Below, piece after piece: positions 1 through 9,073 of a stretch of 24,761 bases of DNA. The position numbers and the translations under genes are program-made. Under the pieces are notes generated by a model. It worked only from the letters and a program-made list of their open reading frames with translations, did not search any database and had not been told where the DNA came from. The stretch is from a virus. The stretch is taken from IMG/VR virus record IMGVR_UViG_3300005613_000400, positions 1 through 24,761 of that record, one strand, 5' to 3'. Position 1 is the first letter of the stretch, and each line of letters starts with the position of its first letter.

Positions 1-1
1 A

Positions 2-796
2 AGTGTAATAACGAAAGCACCAGGTATTGAAGAACGAAAAATAGAATTAATGGATTTAGCACGTGGAGTTGCACAGCAACCTGTGACTATTCCAGCTATG
101 CAAGTTGCACCTTTTGGTGCTTTAGAACAGCAAGGTTTAACGGCTGCAGGAACCACAGGAGTTGGAGCTCCTACAGTAACATCAGGGCTAGGACAATTAC
201 TAGCTGCACAGACTCCAAACATTTCACAATTTTATAATCCTTATCAATCTTATGTGATTGATGAAATTAATAGACAAGCTGCACAAGCTAGAAATCAATT
301 ATCTGCACAAGCGGTTGGTGCTGGAGCATTTGGTGGTGGACGAGAAGGTGTAGCCATCGGAGAATTAGAAAGAGCTAGATTAGGTCAAGTTGGTTTAGCA
401 CAACAACAAGGTTTTGGTACTGCATTACAAGCAGCACAACAACAGCAAAGAACTTTAGGGGACATCGGTACACAGATGGCACAAATTGGTCAACAGCAAC
501 AAGCTATGTCACAACAAGACATAAATCAATTATTACAAGCAGGCGGATTGCAAAGGCAACTTGCACAAGCTGCATTAGATGCTCAAAGACAAACACAATT
601 ACAACAAGCTTATGAACCTTATCAACGAGCTGAGTTCTTATCTAATATATATGCTGCGGGACCTAAATCTCAGTCTACGTTAACAGCGGCTACTCAACCA
701 CAAACGAGTCCATTAGCACAAGCAGTTGGAACTGGATTGGGAGCGTTCACAGCATTTCAAGGATTTGGACAAGGACAACAACAAAGGACGATTTAA
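2..796 (+). CDS. Q/A-rich virion-associated protein, 5' truncated
   Basis: The frame is open from base 2, so the gene begins upstream of the window; the first in-frame ATG at 50 is probably internal. The visible 264 residues are rich in Gln, Ala and Gly and nearly free of Cys. A segment with GAGAFGGGREG lies in the middle, followed by long Gln-rich helical stretches. This composition is typical of phage virion or tail-associated proteins encoded beside large internal proteins, and I recognise the general type from marine phage contigs, but no enzymatic motif is visible. The stop overlaps the next start by one base (TAATG), so it is co-translated with the following virion-like genes. A structural role is inferred from composition and position. 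Confidence 0.7.
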   Translation, partial: SVITKAPGIEERKIELMDLARGVAQQPVTIPAMQVAPFGALEQQGLTAAGTTGVGAPTVTSGLGQLLAAQTPNISQFYNPYQSYVIDEINRQAAQARNQLSAQAVGAGAFGGGREGVAIGELERARLGQVGLAQQQGFGTALQAAQQQQRTLGDIGTQMAQIGQQQQAMSQQDINQLLQAGGLQRQLAQAALDAQRQTQLQQAYEPYQRAEFLSNIYAAGPKSQSTLTAATQPQTSPLAQAVGTGLGAFTAFQGFGQGQQQRTI

Positions 797-3099
797 TGTC
801 TTTAAACAAAGTCCTTAACAGGCCACTATTTAGGCAAGCTGCTTTAAAAAAAGGTTATCTAAAACCTATCAAAGCACAAGTAGGTCAAATGATTGGTATG
901 GATGTACCTGGTGGTGTTCAAAATTATATTCAAAAAGGTGGTGGCTTTTACGATCCTGTTACAGGAAGAATAGTAGGAGGATTACCTGCAAGAACAGATG
1001 TTAAACCTCCTAAACCAGGTCTTGGATTTAGAATGAGACAAGACGTAAAAAGTTTTTTTAGAAATTTAAGAGATCCAAGATTTTTAATTAACGCACCTTT
1101 TGGAATGGGTGGTGGAACTACTAGAACTTTAGGCTTTTTGGGTATTGATCCCTTAGTGGGTGAAGTAACTAGAAAAGCAGGTATGCCAGAAGGTGGTGGC
1201 AAACTAGCAATGGATGCAGGAATTGCTACATTGTTAGCAAGAAATCCATACGCTATGGCAGCTGGTTTAGCTTATGGAGGTTATAGAGGTGCAAGACCAT
1301 TTATTGGTAGAGCAGTTGATGATTTAAAAGAAAGAGCTCCAGGTACAACAGCAGCTAATCCTGCTTTTATGCCAAGTGTAGAAGGCGTTTTAGGTCAACC
1401 ACTTGAAAGAGTTTCATTAGAAGAAATGTACAGAAAGAATCCTACTGTAGCTAGAAACTTTATGCCTATTGAAGCATCAATTGATAATAAAGCTATCGCA
1501 TCAGGTAGAGGTGCGGGATCAAAAGATCCATCAGTAGGATACCAAGAATTTAGGACAGCATTGGGAAAAGGTAAGGGAGATGTTTTAACACAACCTGAGA
1601 ACACAGTTGTTGAAGGTGGTAAGGAATTTGTAGATGTTACTAAAGTAGCTGATAACGCTAAAAATAATATCAGTAATATGGGGGGTGGTATAACACCAGG
1701 TCAAGATAGATTTCCGATAGCTGATAAAGAAAGAAAAGATTATATGGGTGTTGAAAAAGAAAAAGAAGAGATGAAACCAAAAGCACCTGTTGAAGAAGTA
1801 CCAACAACGGACACTGGAGCAAATCAAAAAGTTGTTAAACGTTCTGAAACATCTCAAAGAATGATTTCTGATCCTTTAATTGATAGAGCTAGAGAATTAT
1901 ACAATCAAATGAATCAAGGTAAAGGAATGTCACAATCTAATTTAGTATTCTTAGCTAACTTAGCTTCTGGATTATTAACAGGAACTACAAGTAAAAAAGG
2001 TTTAGGAGGAGCACTAGAAGTATTTGGTGCTGCATTAGGCCCTGCAGTTAATAATTATGCAGTAATGAAATTGAAAGAAGATGAGATTCAAAGAAACTCT
2101 ATGGAGACTTATCTAGGTTATGCACTAGATGAATTAAAATTATTTAATGAAGCGGCTGCTGGTACACCATTTGAAGGTGAGTTAGGTGTAGTTCAATTTA
2201 CCGATGAAAACGGTAATATAAGAAATATTAAAGGACGACAAACTAAAGGTGGAACTATGCAAATTGCTACTGGTCAATTAGATCAAAATGGAAGAATGAT
2301 CTACGCACCTGTAGGTGGTGAAGCTATAGCGGAACTAGGAACACCTACACAATTTTTAGATAAAAAAGAAATAGGTGAAAATACTGAAAAGGTTGGAGTA
2401 ATATTATCTAACAGATATAAGACGTATGGGGTAGCTAATGACGTGTTAGATATACTTACTGCTAAACCAACAGCAGGTGGTCCAAAAGGTGCTATTCAAT
2501 TATTTACAACTAGATTTGGAGGAGCTTTACAAGATGTATTTGGTATTGGACCTACTACGGCAACTGAAGCAAAAGCTATATATGAACAACAAAGAGCTCT
2601 AATTGAAGCAGACGATAAGTTGTCTGATGAAGCTAAAAAGAGAGCTTTAAAAGCTTTTAATTACGATAAAATTTACAAACAAGCTGAAAAAAGAATAAAA
2701 TCTAGATTAGGTGATGAAGAGGTAGATGTTGAAACTTTAGAAAAATTAGCAGTAGCAGAGACTACACTTGTATACGCATTAGCTAATTCATTTAAAGACC
2801 AAGATCGATTAACTGAAAGAGACGTAAGAGCTGCTGAAAAATTGGTTAACTTATTTACATTAACTAGAAGTAGTAAATCTACAAGAGCTTCTATCAAAGC
2901 GATTGCAGAGGAGTTAGAAAAAGACATCTTAAGATACGAAAATGATTACAGAAGACTTGGTGGATTAGATATTACACTTGATGCAATGAGAAGACAGAAT
3001 AATTTTAGATTACAAGAAGGAACCTCAATATCAGAAAACATTTTAAGTAAATTTGATCAAATGAATGCAGATGAGTTATTAGAGGAGTTTAATAAATAA
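796..3099 (+). CDS. Large virion-associated protein (unknown function)
   Basis: This is a 767-residue protein. The N-terminal part is basic and Gly-rich, with hydrophobic Gly/Ala stretches around residues 135-170. A Lys/Glu/Pro-rich linker follows at about 305-345, then a second hydrophobic segment around 378-420. The C-terminal half is a charged, probably helical region ending in an acidic tail. No catalytic motif is evident. The start overlaps the previous stop and the stop overlaps the next start, each as TAATG, so three large genes form one translationally coupled late block. The size, the alternation of amphipathic/hydrophobic and charged segments and the neighbours suggest an internal or ejected virion protein, but this is inference. 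Confidence 0.75.
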   Translation: MSLNKVLNRPLFRQAALKKGYLKPIKAQVGQMIGMDVPGGVQNYIQKGGGFYDPVTGRIVGGLPARTDVKPPKPGLGFRMRQDVKSFFRNLRDPRFLINAPFGMGGGTTRTLGFLGIDPLVGEVTRKAGMPEGGGKLAMDAGIATLLARNPYAMAAGLAYGGYRGARPFIGRAVDDLKERAPGTTAANPAFMPSVEGVLGQPLERVSLEEMYRKNPTVARNFMPIEASIDNKAIASGRGAGSKDPSVGYQEFRTALGKGKGDVLTQPENTVVEGGKEFVDVTKVADNAKNNISNMGGGITPGQDRFPIADKERKDYMGVEKEKEEMKPKAPVEEVPTTDTGANQKVVKRSETSQRMISDPLIDRARELYNQMNQGKGMSQSNLVFLANLASGLLTGTTSKKGLGGALEVFGAALGPAVNNYAVMKLKEDEIQRNSMETYLGYALDELKLFNEAAAGTPFEGELGVVQFTDENGNIRNIKGRQTKGGTMQIATGQLDQNGRMIYAPVGGEAIAELGTPTQFLDKKEIGENTEKVGVILSNRYKTYGVANDVLDILTAKPTAGGPKGAIQLFTTRFGGALQDVFGIGPTTATEAKAIYEQQRALIEADDKLSDEAKKRALKAFNYDKIYKQAEKRIKSRLGDEEVDVETLEKLAVAETTLVYALANSFKDQDRLTERDVRAAEKLVNLFTLTRSSKSTRASIKAIAEELEKDILRYENDYRRLGGLDITLDAMRRQNNFRLQEGTSISENILSKFDQMNADELLEEFNK

Positions 3100-6000
3100 T
3101 GGCAACTATTGAACAATTACAAAAACAATTAGATGATAAGACTCTTGATCCAAATGCATTAAGTGCAAAACAAAGAGCTATCATTGATAAACTAATTGAT
3201 AAAGGAGCTTTACAAGGCCCAAAGACAAATGAGCTGATGGCTTTAAGAGGAGCCACAGCAAAGAAGTTAGCTAGAGAAGAAGAATATTATAAAGATCCTA
3301 TTCAAGTTGCTGCAAGAGAAGCGGACATTTTTGGTTTAAGATCAGGTCAAGCTAGTTTTGAATTAGCTGGTGATTTAACTGGCAGTATTGCACCTTATGC
3401 AGTCATGCGTAAAAAAATATATGGTGCAGCCAAGTCTGGTAATTTATGGAACAAAAGCCCAGGTTATTTTGTACAACAAGCAGCTAAGCTTGGAGATAAG
3501 TTGCCTGGCAGATTTAAATTTTTAGGAAGTGTTTTAAAAACAGTAGCAAGAGCTGCTGATGTTCCTGCTAAAGTAGTACAAAGTCCATTAGGTAGAGCAG
3601 AACTTTATTCTGTATTAGGTGGTTCAGCAGGAGCTGGTACAGGAGCAGTAACTTATGATTTATTAAATGAAACAGTAGGTCAACAAATCGCTGGAGCTAT
3701 CTCTGATGATTTAGCTACAATCCCTGAAAAAGAAATTGATAGAGATACTTTGACGAATGCTGCTTATGCTACAAGAAATGCATTGTTATGGAACTCTGGT
3801 GCAGCTGCATTATCACCTTTTATATTTGGTCCACTAGGTAAATTGGGAAGAAAATTATTTGGAACAGTAGGCCCTGAACAAGCTGAATTAGCTAAATATG
3901 CAAGAGACAAAGGTTTACCAATACCTCTTATGTCAGCTATGAAACAAGGCCAAAGTTGGCTAGGTGGTATGGGACAAACATATTTTAAAACAGTGGGTGT
4001 ATTTCCATTTGTATCAGGCATAGGTAGAGAGGCTTTACAAGGTGCAGAGCAAGCTGCAGGTCGACAATACTTGAATGATTTAGTTGCTTACTCACCCTTA
4101 TTAAAAACAAGTATTTTATCAACTGATGTTTACAGTCAAATCAATAAAGTATTTTCAGATAACATAGATTTGATTGCTTCTAAATATAAAGCTTTCGATG
4201 CTTTAGCTACTACATCAGGTAATCCAAAAGCTATTAAACTTTTAAATACTCAAAAAGCTGCTAATGATTTTTTAGATTCAGTAAAAGGAAACTTTCCTGA
4301 ATTTGATGCTTACACGACAAGAGGAGCCATTCCTATTAAAGACATTGATAAAGTTTTAACATCAAGCGGAGATCCTTTGAATTTATTTATGCAAGCTACG
4401 GCAGCTATTAAGGATGGCATGATTACACCTAAACAATACAAAGGTTTAATCACAATGTTAAATAGAGCTATAGAAGGATCAGCATACAAAACTTTGAAAG
4501 CAGAGATTTGGGCTATGAGAGAAGCTATGGAAAATGACTTTAATGCTTTTGGTGGTATGTTAAATAAAGGTACTATGTTACAAGACGAAGGTATTAAAGC
4601 TACATACGAAGCTTTAGCTAAACAAAATCCACAAGCCGCAGAAGCTTATATAGCTAACAACATTGCAGCTGCAGAAAAATTAAGAGATAAATTATATGAT
4701 GCTAACAATACTTTTTCATCTATTTTAGGTTTTTACCAAAGAGCTAAAGTACCTCAAATATTAAAACAATTTGATAGAACATTATTCACACAAAAAGGTG
4801 TTAATGGTATTTATGGTATGCAAAATAAATTTAGAGACCAAATCTTTGAAACATTAGAAAGAGATGTATTTGCTTCTAATAGTCCTAAAGCATTAGAGCA
4901 ATTTGCTAAACTGATAGGTGCAGAAGGAGCTCCTGAGTTAGGTATTAAAGCAACTGCAGGTGGTAAAGCATTATTAAAAGCTGCAAAATCTAGATATATG
5001 TTTAATGCTTTCTTAGATTCTTTTGACACAGCTTCAACGCCACAAGCACAATCAATTTTTAAAAATGTATTAGATGAATCAGCAGATGTAAAAGCTGGTA
5101 CACAATACGCACAAGATGCTATGGGTTTATTATCAAGAGAGCAGAGAGCTAACTTACCTGACTTTAGTTTAGATAGCGTAAGATTAAGAAATGGTATCTA
5201 TGATGTAACAGATATTAGATTTAGTCCTAATGATTTTGCAAGTTTCAATATCAATAAGTTTTTAAACAAGCTTGGTATTGGTAGTGCTACTGAAGAACTA
5301 GGCAGACAAAAAATGATTAAGATGTTAGGTGAAAACGGTGCGAGTGACTTCTTTAAATTTACTAATTATATGAAAGCAATATCAGATGTACCTTTATCAG
5401 ATACTTCTACATTCTTACAAAGAAGAATGACACTAGGATCTTTTGGATCTGTAGCTGGAGGTATGTTTGTAGGTGCTGGTATGTTTACAGTTAATCCTTT
5501 AGCACCAGCTATCTTTTTATTATTAGCTAGAAGAGCAGGTAGAATTTTAACTGACCCTACTGCTTTAAGATATATGAATGATGCTTTATTACCTGATGAA
5601 TTAGTTAAAGGATTAAAAGGTAAGAAGATTGGACCAGACAATAACTTTAGTATTAGAAGTGTTAACTCTAAAATAACTGCATTGGGTTTAACACAGAAGA
5701 GAGAAGCCTTTGCTAGATTATTTAATTACTTAAATGAAGAAGACAAAGATGTACCTAGAGTAAATCCTAAAAATATTGATCCTGAAGCTATTTCTAGAGA
5801 AATATTAAATATGAGTTACAGAATTCCACAACCTAAGTATGACGATAAGAATTTACCAAAAGAAACTGTTGAGTCTATGTTTGTACAAGACTTTACTAGT
5901 CCATCAGGTGATACAGTTACAGATAACGAAATGGTATCTTATATGAATACTTCTGTAGCTAACGAAGAAGCTGTAGAAAATGACGAAGCAGAAAGAGAAA

Positions 6001-6170
6001 GAACATCTGTTATGGGTGACGTAACTATGGAAGATTTACAATCACCAGTGGGTGTTGGAGCACAGCCAACGGTCAGCGGACAACAAGCACCGCAATCAGA
6101 ACAACTACAATCTTTATTCCCTTTTGATACTACATCGATTGCGGCAGCTAGAAGAAGGGAACAAGCATAA
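3099..6170 (+). CDS. Very large internal-virion-like protein
   Basis: This 1023-residue protein is the largest in the window. Small-residue hydrophobic stretches occur near residues 169-190 and 226-250, and a strong Gly/Ala/Leu-rich hydrophobic segment lies at about 780-815 (MFVGAGMF, then PAIFLLLARR). The rest is mainly helical and charged, with an acidic Asp/Glu-rich and Gln-rich C-terminus. I see no lytic transglycosylase or peptidase signature. Proteins of this length near the end of late operons in podovirus-like phages are often ejected into the host envelope, and the membrane-like segments fit that role, but function is not demonstrated. It is coupled by TAATG to both neighbours. Confidence 0.75.
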   Translation: MATIEQLQKQLDDKTLDPNALSAKQRAIIDKLIDKGALQGPKTNELMALRGATAKKLAREEEYYKDPIQVAAREADIFGLRSGQASFELAGDLTGSIAPYAVMRKKIYGAAKSGNLWNKSPGYFVQQAAKLGDKLPGRFKFLGSVLKTVARAADVPAKVVQSPLGRAELYSVLGGSAGAGTGAVTYDLLNETVGQQIAGAISDDLATIPEKEIDRDTLTNAAYATRNALLWNSGAAALSPFIFGPLGKLGRKLFGTVGPEQAELAKYARDKGLPIPLMSAMKQGQSWLGGMGQTYFKTVGVFPFVSGIGREALQGAEQAAGRQYLNDLVAYSPLLKTSILSTDVYSQINKVFSDNIDLIASKYKAFDALATTSGNPKAIKLLNTQKAANDFLDSVKGNFPEFDAYTTRGAIPIKDIDKVLTSSGDPLNLFMQATAAIKDGMITPKQYKGLITMLNRAIEGSAYKTLKAEIWAMREAMENDFNAFGGMLNKGTMLQDEGIKATYEALAKQNPQAAEAYIANNIAAAEKLRDKLYDANNTFSSILGFYQRAKVPQILKQFDRTLFTQKGVNGIYGMQNKFRDQIFETLERDVFASNSPKALEQFAKLIGAEGAPELGIKATAGGKALLKAAKSRYMFNAFLDSFDTASTPQAQSIFKNVLDESADVKAGTQYAQDAMGLLSREQRANLPDFSLDSVRLRNGIYDVTDIRFSPNDFASFNINKFLNKLGIGSATEELGRQKMIKMLGENGASDFFKFTNYMKAISDVPLSDTSTFLQRRMTLGSFGSVAGGMFVGAGMFTVNPLAPAIFLLLARRAGRILTDPTALRYMNDALLPDELVKGLKGKKIGPDNNFSIRSVNSKITALGLTQKREAFARLFNYLNEEDKDVPRVNPKNIDPEAISREILNMSYRIPQPKYDDKNLPKETVESMFVQDFTSPSGDTVTDNEMVSYMNTSVANEEAVENDEAERERTSVMGDVTMEDLQSPVGVGAQPTVSGQQAPQSEQLQSLFPFDTTSIAAARRREQA

Positions 6171-6349
6171 TGACAAAGAAAACAGCATTAGAAAAAATAG
6201 AATATCATGAAAAAATCTGCAGAATTATGCAGAAACAAACTTTTGAAAGAATAGATAGAATGGAAACCCGTATTGCTAGAATAGAAAAATGGATCATTGG
6301 TGGATTGACTGCAATACTTTTAGCTGTACTTTCTGGACATATTAGCTAA
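6170..6349 (+). CDS. Small coiled-coil plus TM protein, XhlA/holin-like
   Basis: This 59-residue ORF starts by TAATG overlap with the 1023-residue gene. Residues 1-40 are highly charged and probably helical (ERIDRMETRIARIEKW). One hydrophobic helix follows at about 42-55 (IIGGLTAILLAVLS) with a very short tail. A charged heptad region followed by a C-terminal membrane helix is the architecture of XhlA-type hemolysin/holin-accessory proteins, which phages commonly use in lysis. Its position at the end of the late block fits. There is no adjacent endolysin in the window, so a different membrane role, such as a spanin-like or tail-associated protein, is possible. Confidence 0.7.
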   Translation: MTKKTALEKIEYHEKICRIMQKQTFERIDRMETRIARIEKWIIGGLTAILLAVLSGHIS

Positions 6350-6358
6350 TATGCTGAT

Positions 6359-7024
6359 ATGCAAATCATAAAAAAATATCCTTATAAAAGACACAATAGA
6401 TTTCAATCAGAAACAGGACGTAAGTATCTTGTAGAAGATAAACCTGTACCTAGTGTTACAACTATTCTTAGTGCTACAGAAGATAAAAGATTCCTAGATA
6501 ATTGGAGAAGAAAGATTGGTGCAGAAAACGCTGACAGAATTGTAAATGAATCAGCTAAAAGAGGAACTGAAATGCATCGTGTACTAGAATTTTATTATCA
6601 AGGTCAAAAATATTATAATGCAACTGATGAGGGTGCTCATCCTAGAGCTATGGCAGAATTAATTAAATCTAATTTAAACATAGAAGAAGTATGGGGAAGT
6701 GAGATATCTTTATCTTATAACTATGAATACGCAGGAACTACAGATCTAGTAGCTGTGTCTGCAGGTAAACCAAGTATTGTAGACTTTAAACAATCTAATA
6801 GACCTAAAATAGAAAAATGGATTGATGGGTACAAACATCAGTTAGGTGCTTACTACTTAGCACACAAAACACATTACGGGCCAATAGAACAAGGAATCAT
6901 ATCAATAGCTACAAAAGATTTACAATATCAACAATTTGTATTGAACGAAAACGATTTAAAAGAATATTCTGAAAAGTTTTTACAAAGAGTAGAACTTTAT
7001 AAAGAGATGATGAAGAAAGGTTAG
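6359..7024 (+). CDS. PD-(D/E)XK exonuclease, RecB/Cas4-like
   Basis: This 221-residue protein carries the RecB-like nuclease core: RGTEMH at 68-73, Glu115, GTTD with Asp129, VDFK with Asp142 and Lys144 (the D/E-x-K catalytic pair), and QLGAY at 161-165 (the QxxxY motif). These residues coordinate metal for DNA hydrolysis in this superfamily. Phages use such nucleases for end resection in recombination, or for host DNA breakdown and DNA processing during replication. The polymerase in this window lacks its own 5' nuclease domain, so this protein may supply exonuclease activity. The gene is separated by 9 bases from the holin-like gene and converges on the leftward helicase gene with a 4-base overlap of the 3' ends. 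Confidence 0.88.
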   Translation: MQIIKKYPYKRHNRFQSETGRKYLVEDKPVPSVTTILSATEDKRFLDNWRRKIGAENADRIVNESAKRGTEMHRVLEFYYQGQKYYNATDEGAHPRAMAELIKSNLNIEEVWGSEISLSYNYEYAGTTDLVAVSAGKPSIVDFKQSNRPKIEKWIDGYKHQLGAYYLAHKTHYGPIEQGIISIATKDLQYQQFVLNENDLKEYSEKFLQRVELYKEMMKKG

Positions 7025-8445
7025 ATCAACCAATTCTTAGCTTTATCCCCTAACGTTTGATTAGATAACTGTATTTTACGAGCAAGTGCTTTAACTATCT
7101 TCTCATCAATCGTATCTTTGGCAATGATATCTATATAAACAACATTCTTAGTTTGTCCTATCCTGTGAGCTCTATCTTCTGATTGTAGTCTTACTTCAAG
7201 ATTATAATTATTAGAATAATAAACAACATACTTAGCTTTGGTTAAAGTTAAACCGTAACCACCTGTTGTAGGATTAGCTACAAAAAATCTACATGCAGGA
7301 TCTTCTTGAAATCTTCTAACTGCTTCTTGTCTATCAGGCACGCTAGTTTCTCCAAACATAGAAACGGTAGACTCTGATCCATACTTCTCACTTAAAGCTT
7401 TTATTATCTCTTGTATGTTGTGTACATAAGTTGCCCAGATAATAACTTTCTCATCTGTTTCCTCTAGTATTTCCATCAGAGCTTTTAATTTTTCATTAGT
7501 AAATTGTATCAAATCACCTTCATCAGATTTACAATAACCATTAGCTATTTGGTGTAATCTTAAAATTTCAGTTAATTGATTGTGTACTGAAATAGTTTCT
7601 GTTTCAAATCTAGCTAAAGCTTGTCTTCTTAATGTTTCATAAATTTTTTTTTGTTCACCTGATAATGTAATTTCTCTTTTTTGATATATCTTTTCAGGTA
7701 TATCTAAACATTCATCTTTAGTAATTCTCATTGAGAAAGCTTTAAGTTTTAATTCTAACTCATCTAAGTTTCTGTAACCTGATGGTACCATCATTTGATT
7801 ACCCCCAGGGACATATATCTCTTCAAACGTACAATATCTATTTCTAAAAGTATAATAACTCTTATGTCCTAATAATGCTGGATCTAGGAAAGCACATTGT
7901 GTATATAGGTCTAATGGAGATTTTGTTACTGGCGATCCTGTTAATATACGCCTTACACGGGATAGGTATTTTAATTCTAAAATATTTTTTGTCCTTTTTG
8001 CTTGTGGGTTTTTTATTGTTGTACTTTCATCTATTATAATCATGTTCATTGGATTTAATGTTAAAAATTTCTTACACCAATCCACACCTTTTTTTGTTGA
8101 TAAAGCTTCAACGTTAATTAAAAATAATTTTAAATCTTTAGATAAATTAAATTTATTCCATTCTTTTTCTTTATTAATTTTCCATAAGTATTTTATTCTT
8201 GGTATTTCATCAGGCAAATGAGTATCGATTTCTTTATCCCATACAGTGTACACAGATTTAGGTGCAATGATTAATGCAGCATTAATGTTTCTTTTAAACC
8301 ATAAATATCCAAGACTATCTATGGTTGTTTTTGTTTTACCTGTACCCATTTCCATAAAGTATGCAAATACATCTTTATCTGCAGAAAGCTGTAGGGCTTT
8401 CCTTTGATGTTCATAGGGTTTAGTCTTATAAGGGTATTTCCACAT
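7021..8445 (-). CDS. SNF2-like superfamily 2 helicase/ATPase
   Basis: This 474-residue protein has all diagnostic superfamily 2 motifs. The Q-like region YEHQRKALQL lies at 11-20, Walker A GTGKT at 34-38, the DExx box as DEST at 139-142, LTGSP at 168-172, the motif V region GGYGLTLTKA at 395-404, and the arginine-finger motif EDRAHRIGQ at 423-431. HRIGQ and the domain spacing are typical of the SNF2/Rad54 group; such phage proteins are thought to remodel or translocate on duplex DNA in replication or recombination. The ATG at 8445 has no clear Shine-Dalgarno sequence, but the N-terminus directly precedes the conserved helicase start. It is the only leftward gene in the replication block, divergent from the gene at 8510 and convergent with the exonuclease. 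Confidence 0.93.
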   Translation of the reverse strand: MWKYPYKTKPYEHQRKALQLSADKDVFAYFMEMGTGKTKTTIDSLGYLWFKRNINAALIIAPKSVYTVWDKEIDTHLPDEIPRIKYLWKINKEKEWNKFNLSKDLKLFLINVEALSTKKGVDWCKKFLTLNPMNMIIIDESTTIKNPQAKRTKNILELKYLSRVRRILTGSPVTKSPLDLYTQCAFLDPALLGHKSYYTFRNRYCTFEEIYVPGGNQMMVPSGYRNLDELELKLKAFSMRITKDECLDIPEKIYQKREITLSGEQKKIYETLRRQALARFETETISVHNQLTEILRLHQIANGYCKSDEGDLIQFTNEKLKALMEILEETDEKVIIWATYVHNIQEIIKALSEKYGSESTVSMFGETSVPDRQEAVRRFQEDPACRFFVANPTTGGYGLTLTKAKYVVYYSNNYNLEVRLQSEDRAHRIGQTKNVVYIDIIAKDTIDEKIVKALARKIQLSNQTLGDKAKNWLI

Positions 8446-8470
8446 CCGATAAATTTATATAAAAATAAAT

Positions 8471-8500
8471 TTGACATTGCAAATAAAAAGTTTAAAAGGA
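8471..8500 (+). promoter_or_regulatory. Candidate promoter and RBS of the replication operon
   Basis: A perfect TTGACA lies at 8471-8476 in the 64-base gap between divergent genes. The best -10 candidates (TTAAAA at 8492 or TAAAAG at 8493) are weak and overlap the ribosome binding site AAAAGGA at 8494-8500, which is 9 bases before the ATG at 8510. The assignment rests mainly on the -35 match and the divergent arrangement. Confidence 0.4.
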
Positions 8501-8509
8501 TGACTAGAT

Positions 8510-9043
8510 ATGGATATTGAAAAATTCTCAAGTCTAGAACTTAAGACAGAAGATGTAAAAGATATTACAGAAGTCTGTAATAAGTGTATAGATTTAGAAC
8601 AACAAGTAAATTCAGCAGAAGAGAACCTATCTAGACTCAAGGAAAAACTTAGAGACTATCAAGAACGAATCATTCCTGAAATGATGCAGGAAGCTGGTGT
8701 TGACTCATTAGTTTTAACTAATGGTAAAAAAGTTAATGTCAAACCGTTCTATGGTGCTAAGATTCCTATCGAGAGACAAGATGAAGCCTTTAGTTGGTTA
8801 AGAGCTAAGGGTCACGGTGATATGATTAAAAATTCTATCACTGCAAATTTAGATCGTGGTCAAGATAATCTAGCATCTGAGTTAGTTAAAGTATGTCAAC
8901 AACATGGTTTTAATTATTCTCAGAAGATGAAAGTTGAACCAATGACTTTAAAAGCTTGGGCTCGAGAACGAGTTGAAAAAGGTGAAGAACTTCCTTTTGA
9001 TTTATTTGGTATCTATATCGCTAATAGAGCAACTATTAAGTAA
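8510..9043 (+). CDS. Conserved phage coiled-coil protein, replication-operon leader
   Basis: This 177-residue protein is the first gene of the rightward replication block and has a good ribosome binding site (AAAAGGA). Residues 1-55 are acidic and probably coiled-coil. A compact conserved-looking middle follows with KKVNVKPFYGAKIPIERQDE and WLRAKGHGDMIKN, then a C-terminal segment with VEPMTLKAWARERVEKG and LFGIYIANRA. I recognise the overall pattern as recurring in marine podovirus-like phages, always without known function. Its position before the ssDNA-binding candidate and primase suggests a replication or recombination accessory role. I assign no enzymatic activity. Confidence 0.82.
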   Translation: MDIEKFSSLELKTEDVKDITEVCNKCIDLEQQVNSAEENLSRLKEKLRDYQERIIPEMMQEAGVDSLVLTNGKKVNVKPFYGAKIPIERQDEAFSWLRAKGHGDMIKNSITANLDRGQDNLASELVKVCQQHGFNYSQKMKVEPMTLKAWARERVEKGEELPFDLFGIYIANRATIK

Positions 9044-9059
9044 TAAGTAACAAATAATA

Positions 9060-9073
9060 ACCAAGGAGGAAAA
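9060..9073 (+). promoter_or_regulatory. Strong Shine-Dalgarno before the 261-residue gene
   Basis: The sequence AAGGAGGAAAA immediately precedes the ATG at 9074. It contains a complete AGGAGG, which is the best ribosome binding site in the replication block and suggests high translation, as expected for a stoichiometric DNA-binding protein. Confidence 0.7.

Noticed and set aside
1585-1857. Leftward ORFs within the large virion genes (for example here and at 948-1202, 3764-4021, 5366-5641)
   Set aside because: They are antisense shadows of well-supported genes, with Phe/Ser-rich composition typical of reversed Lys/Glu codons and no ribosome binding sites.
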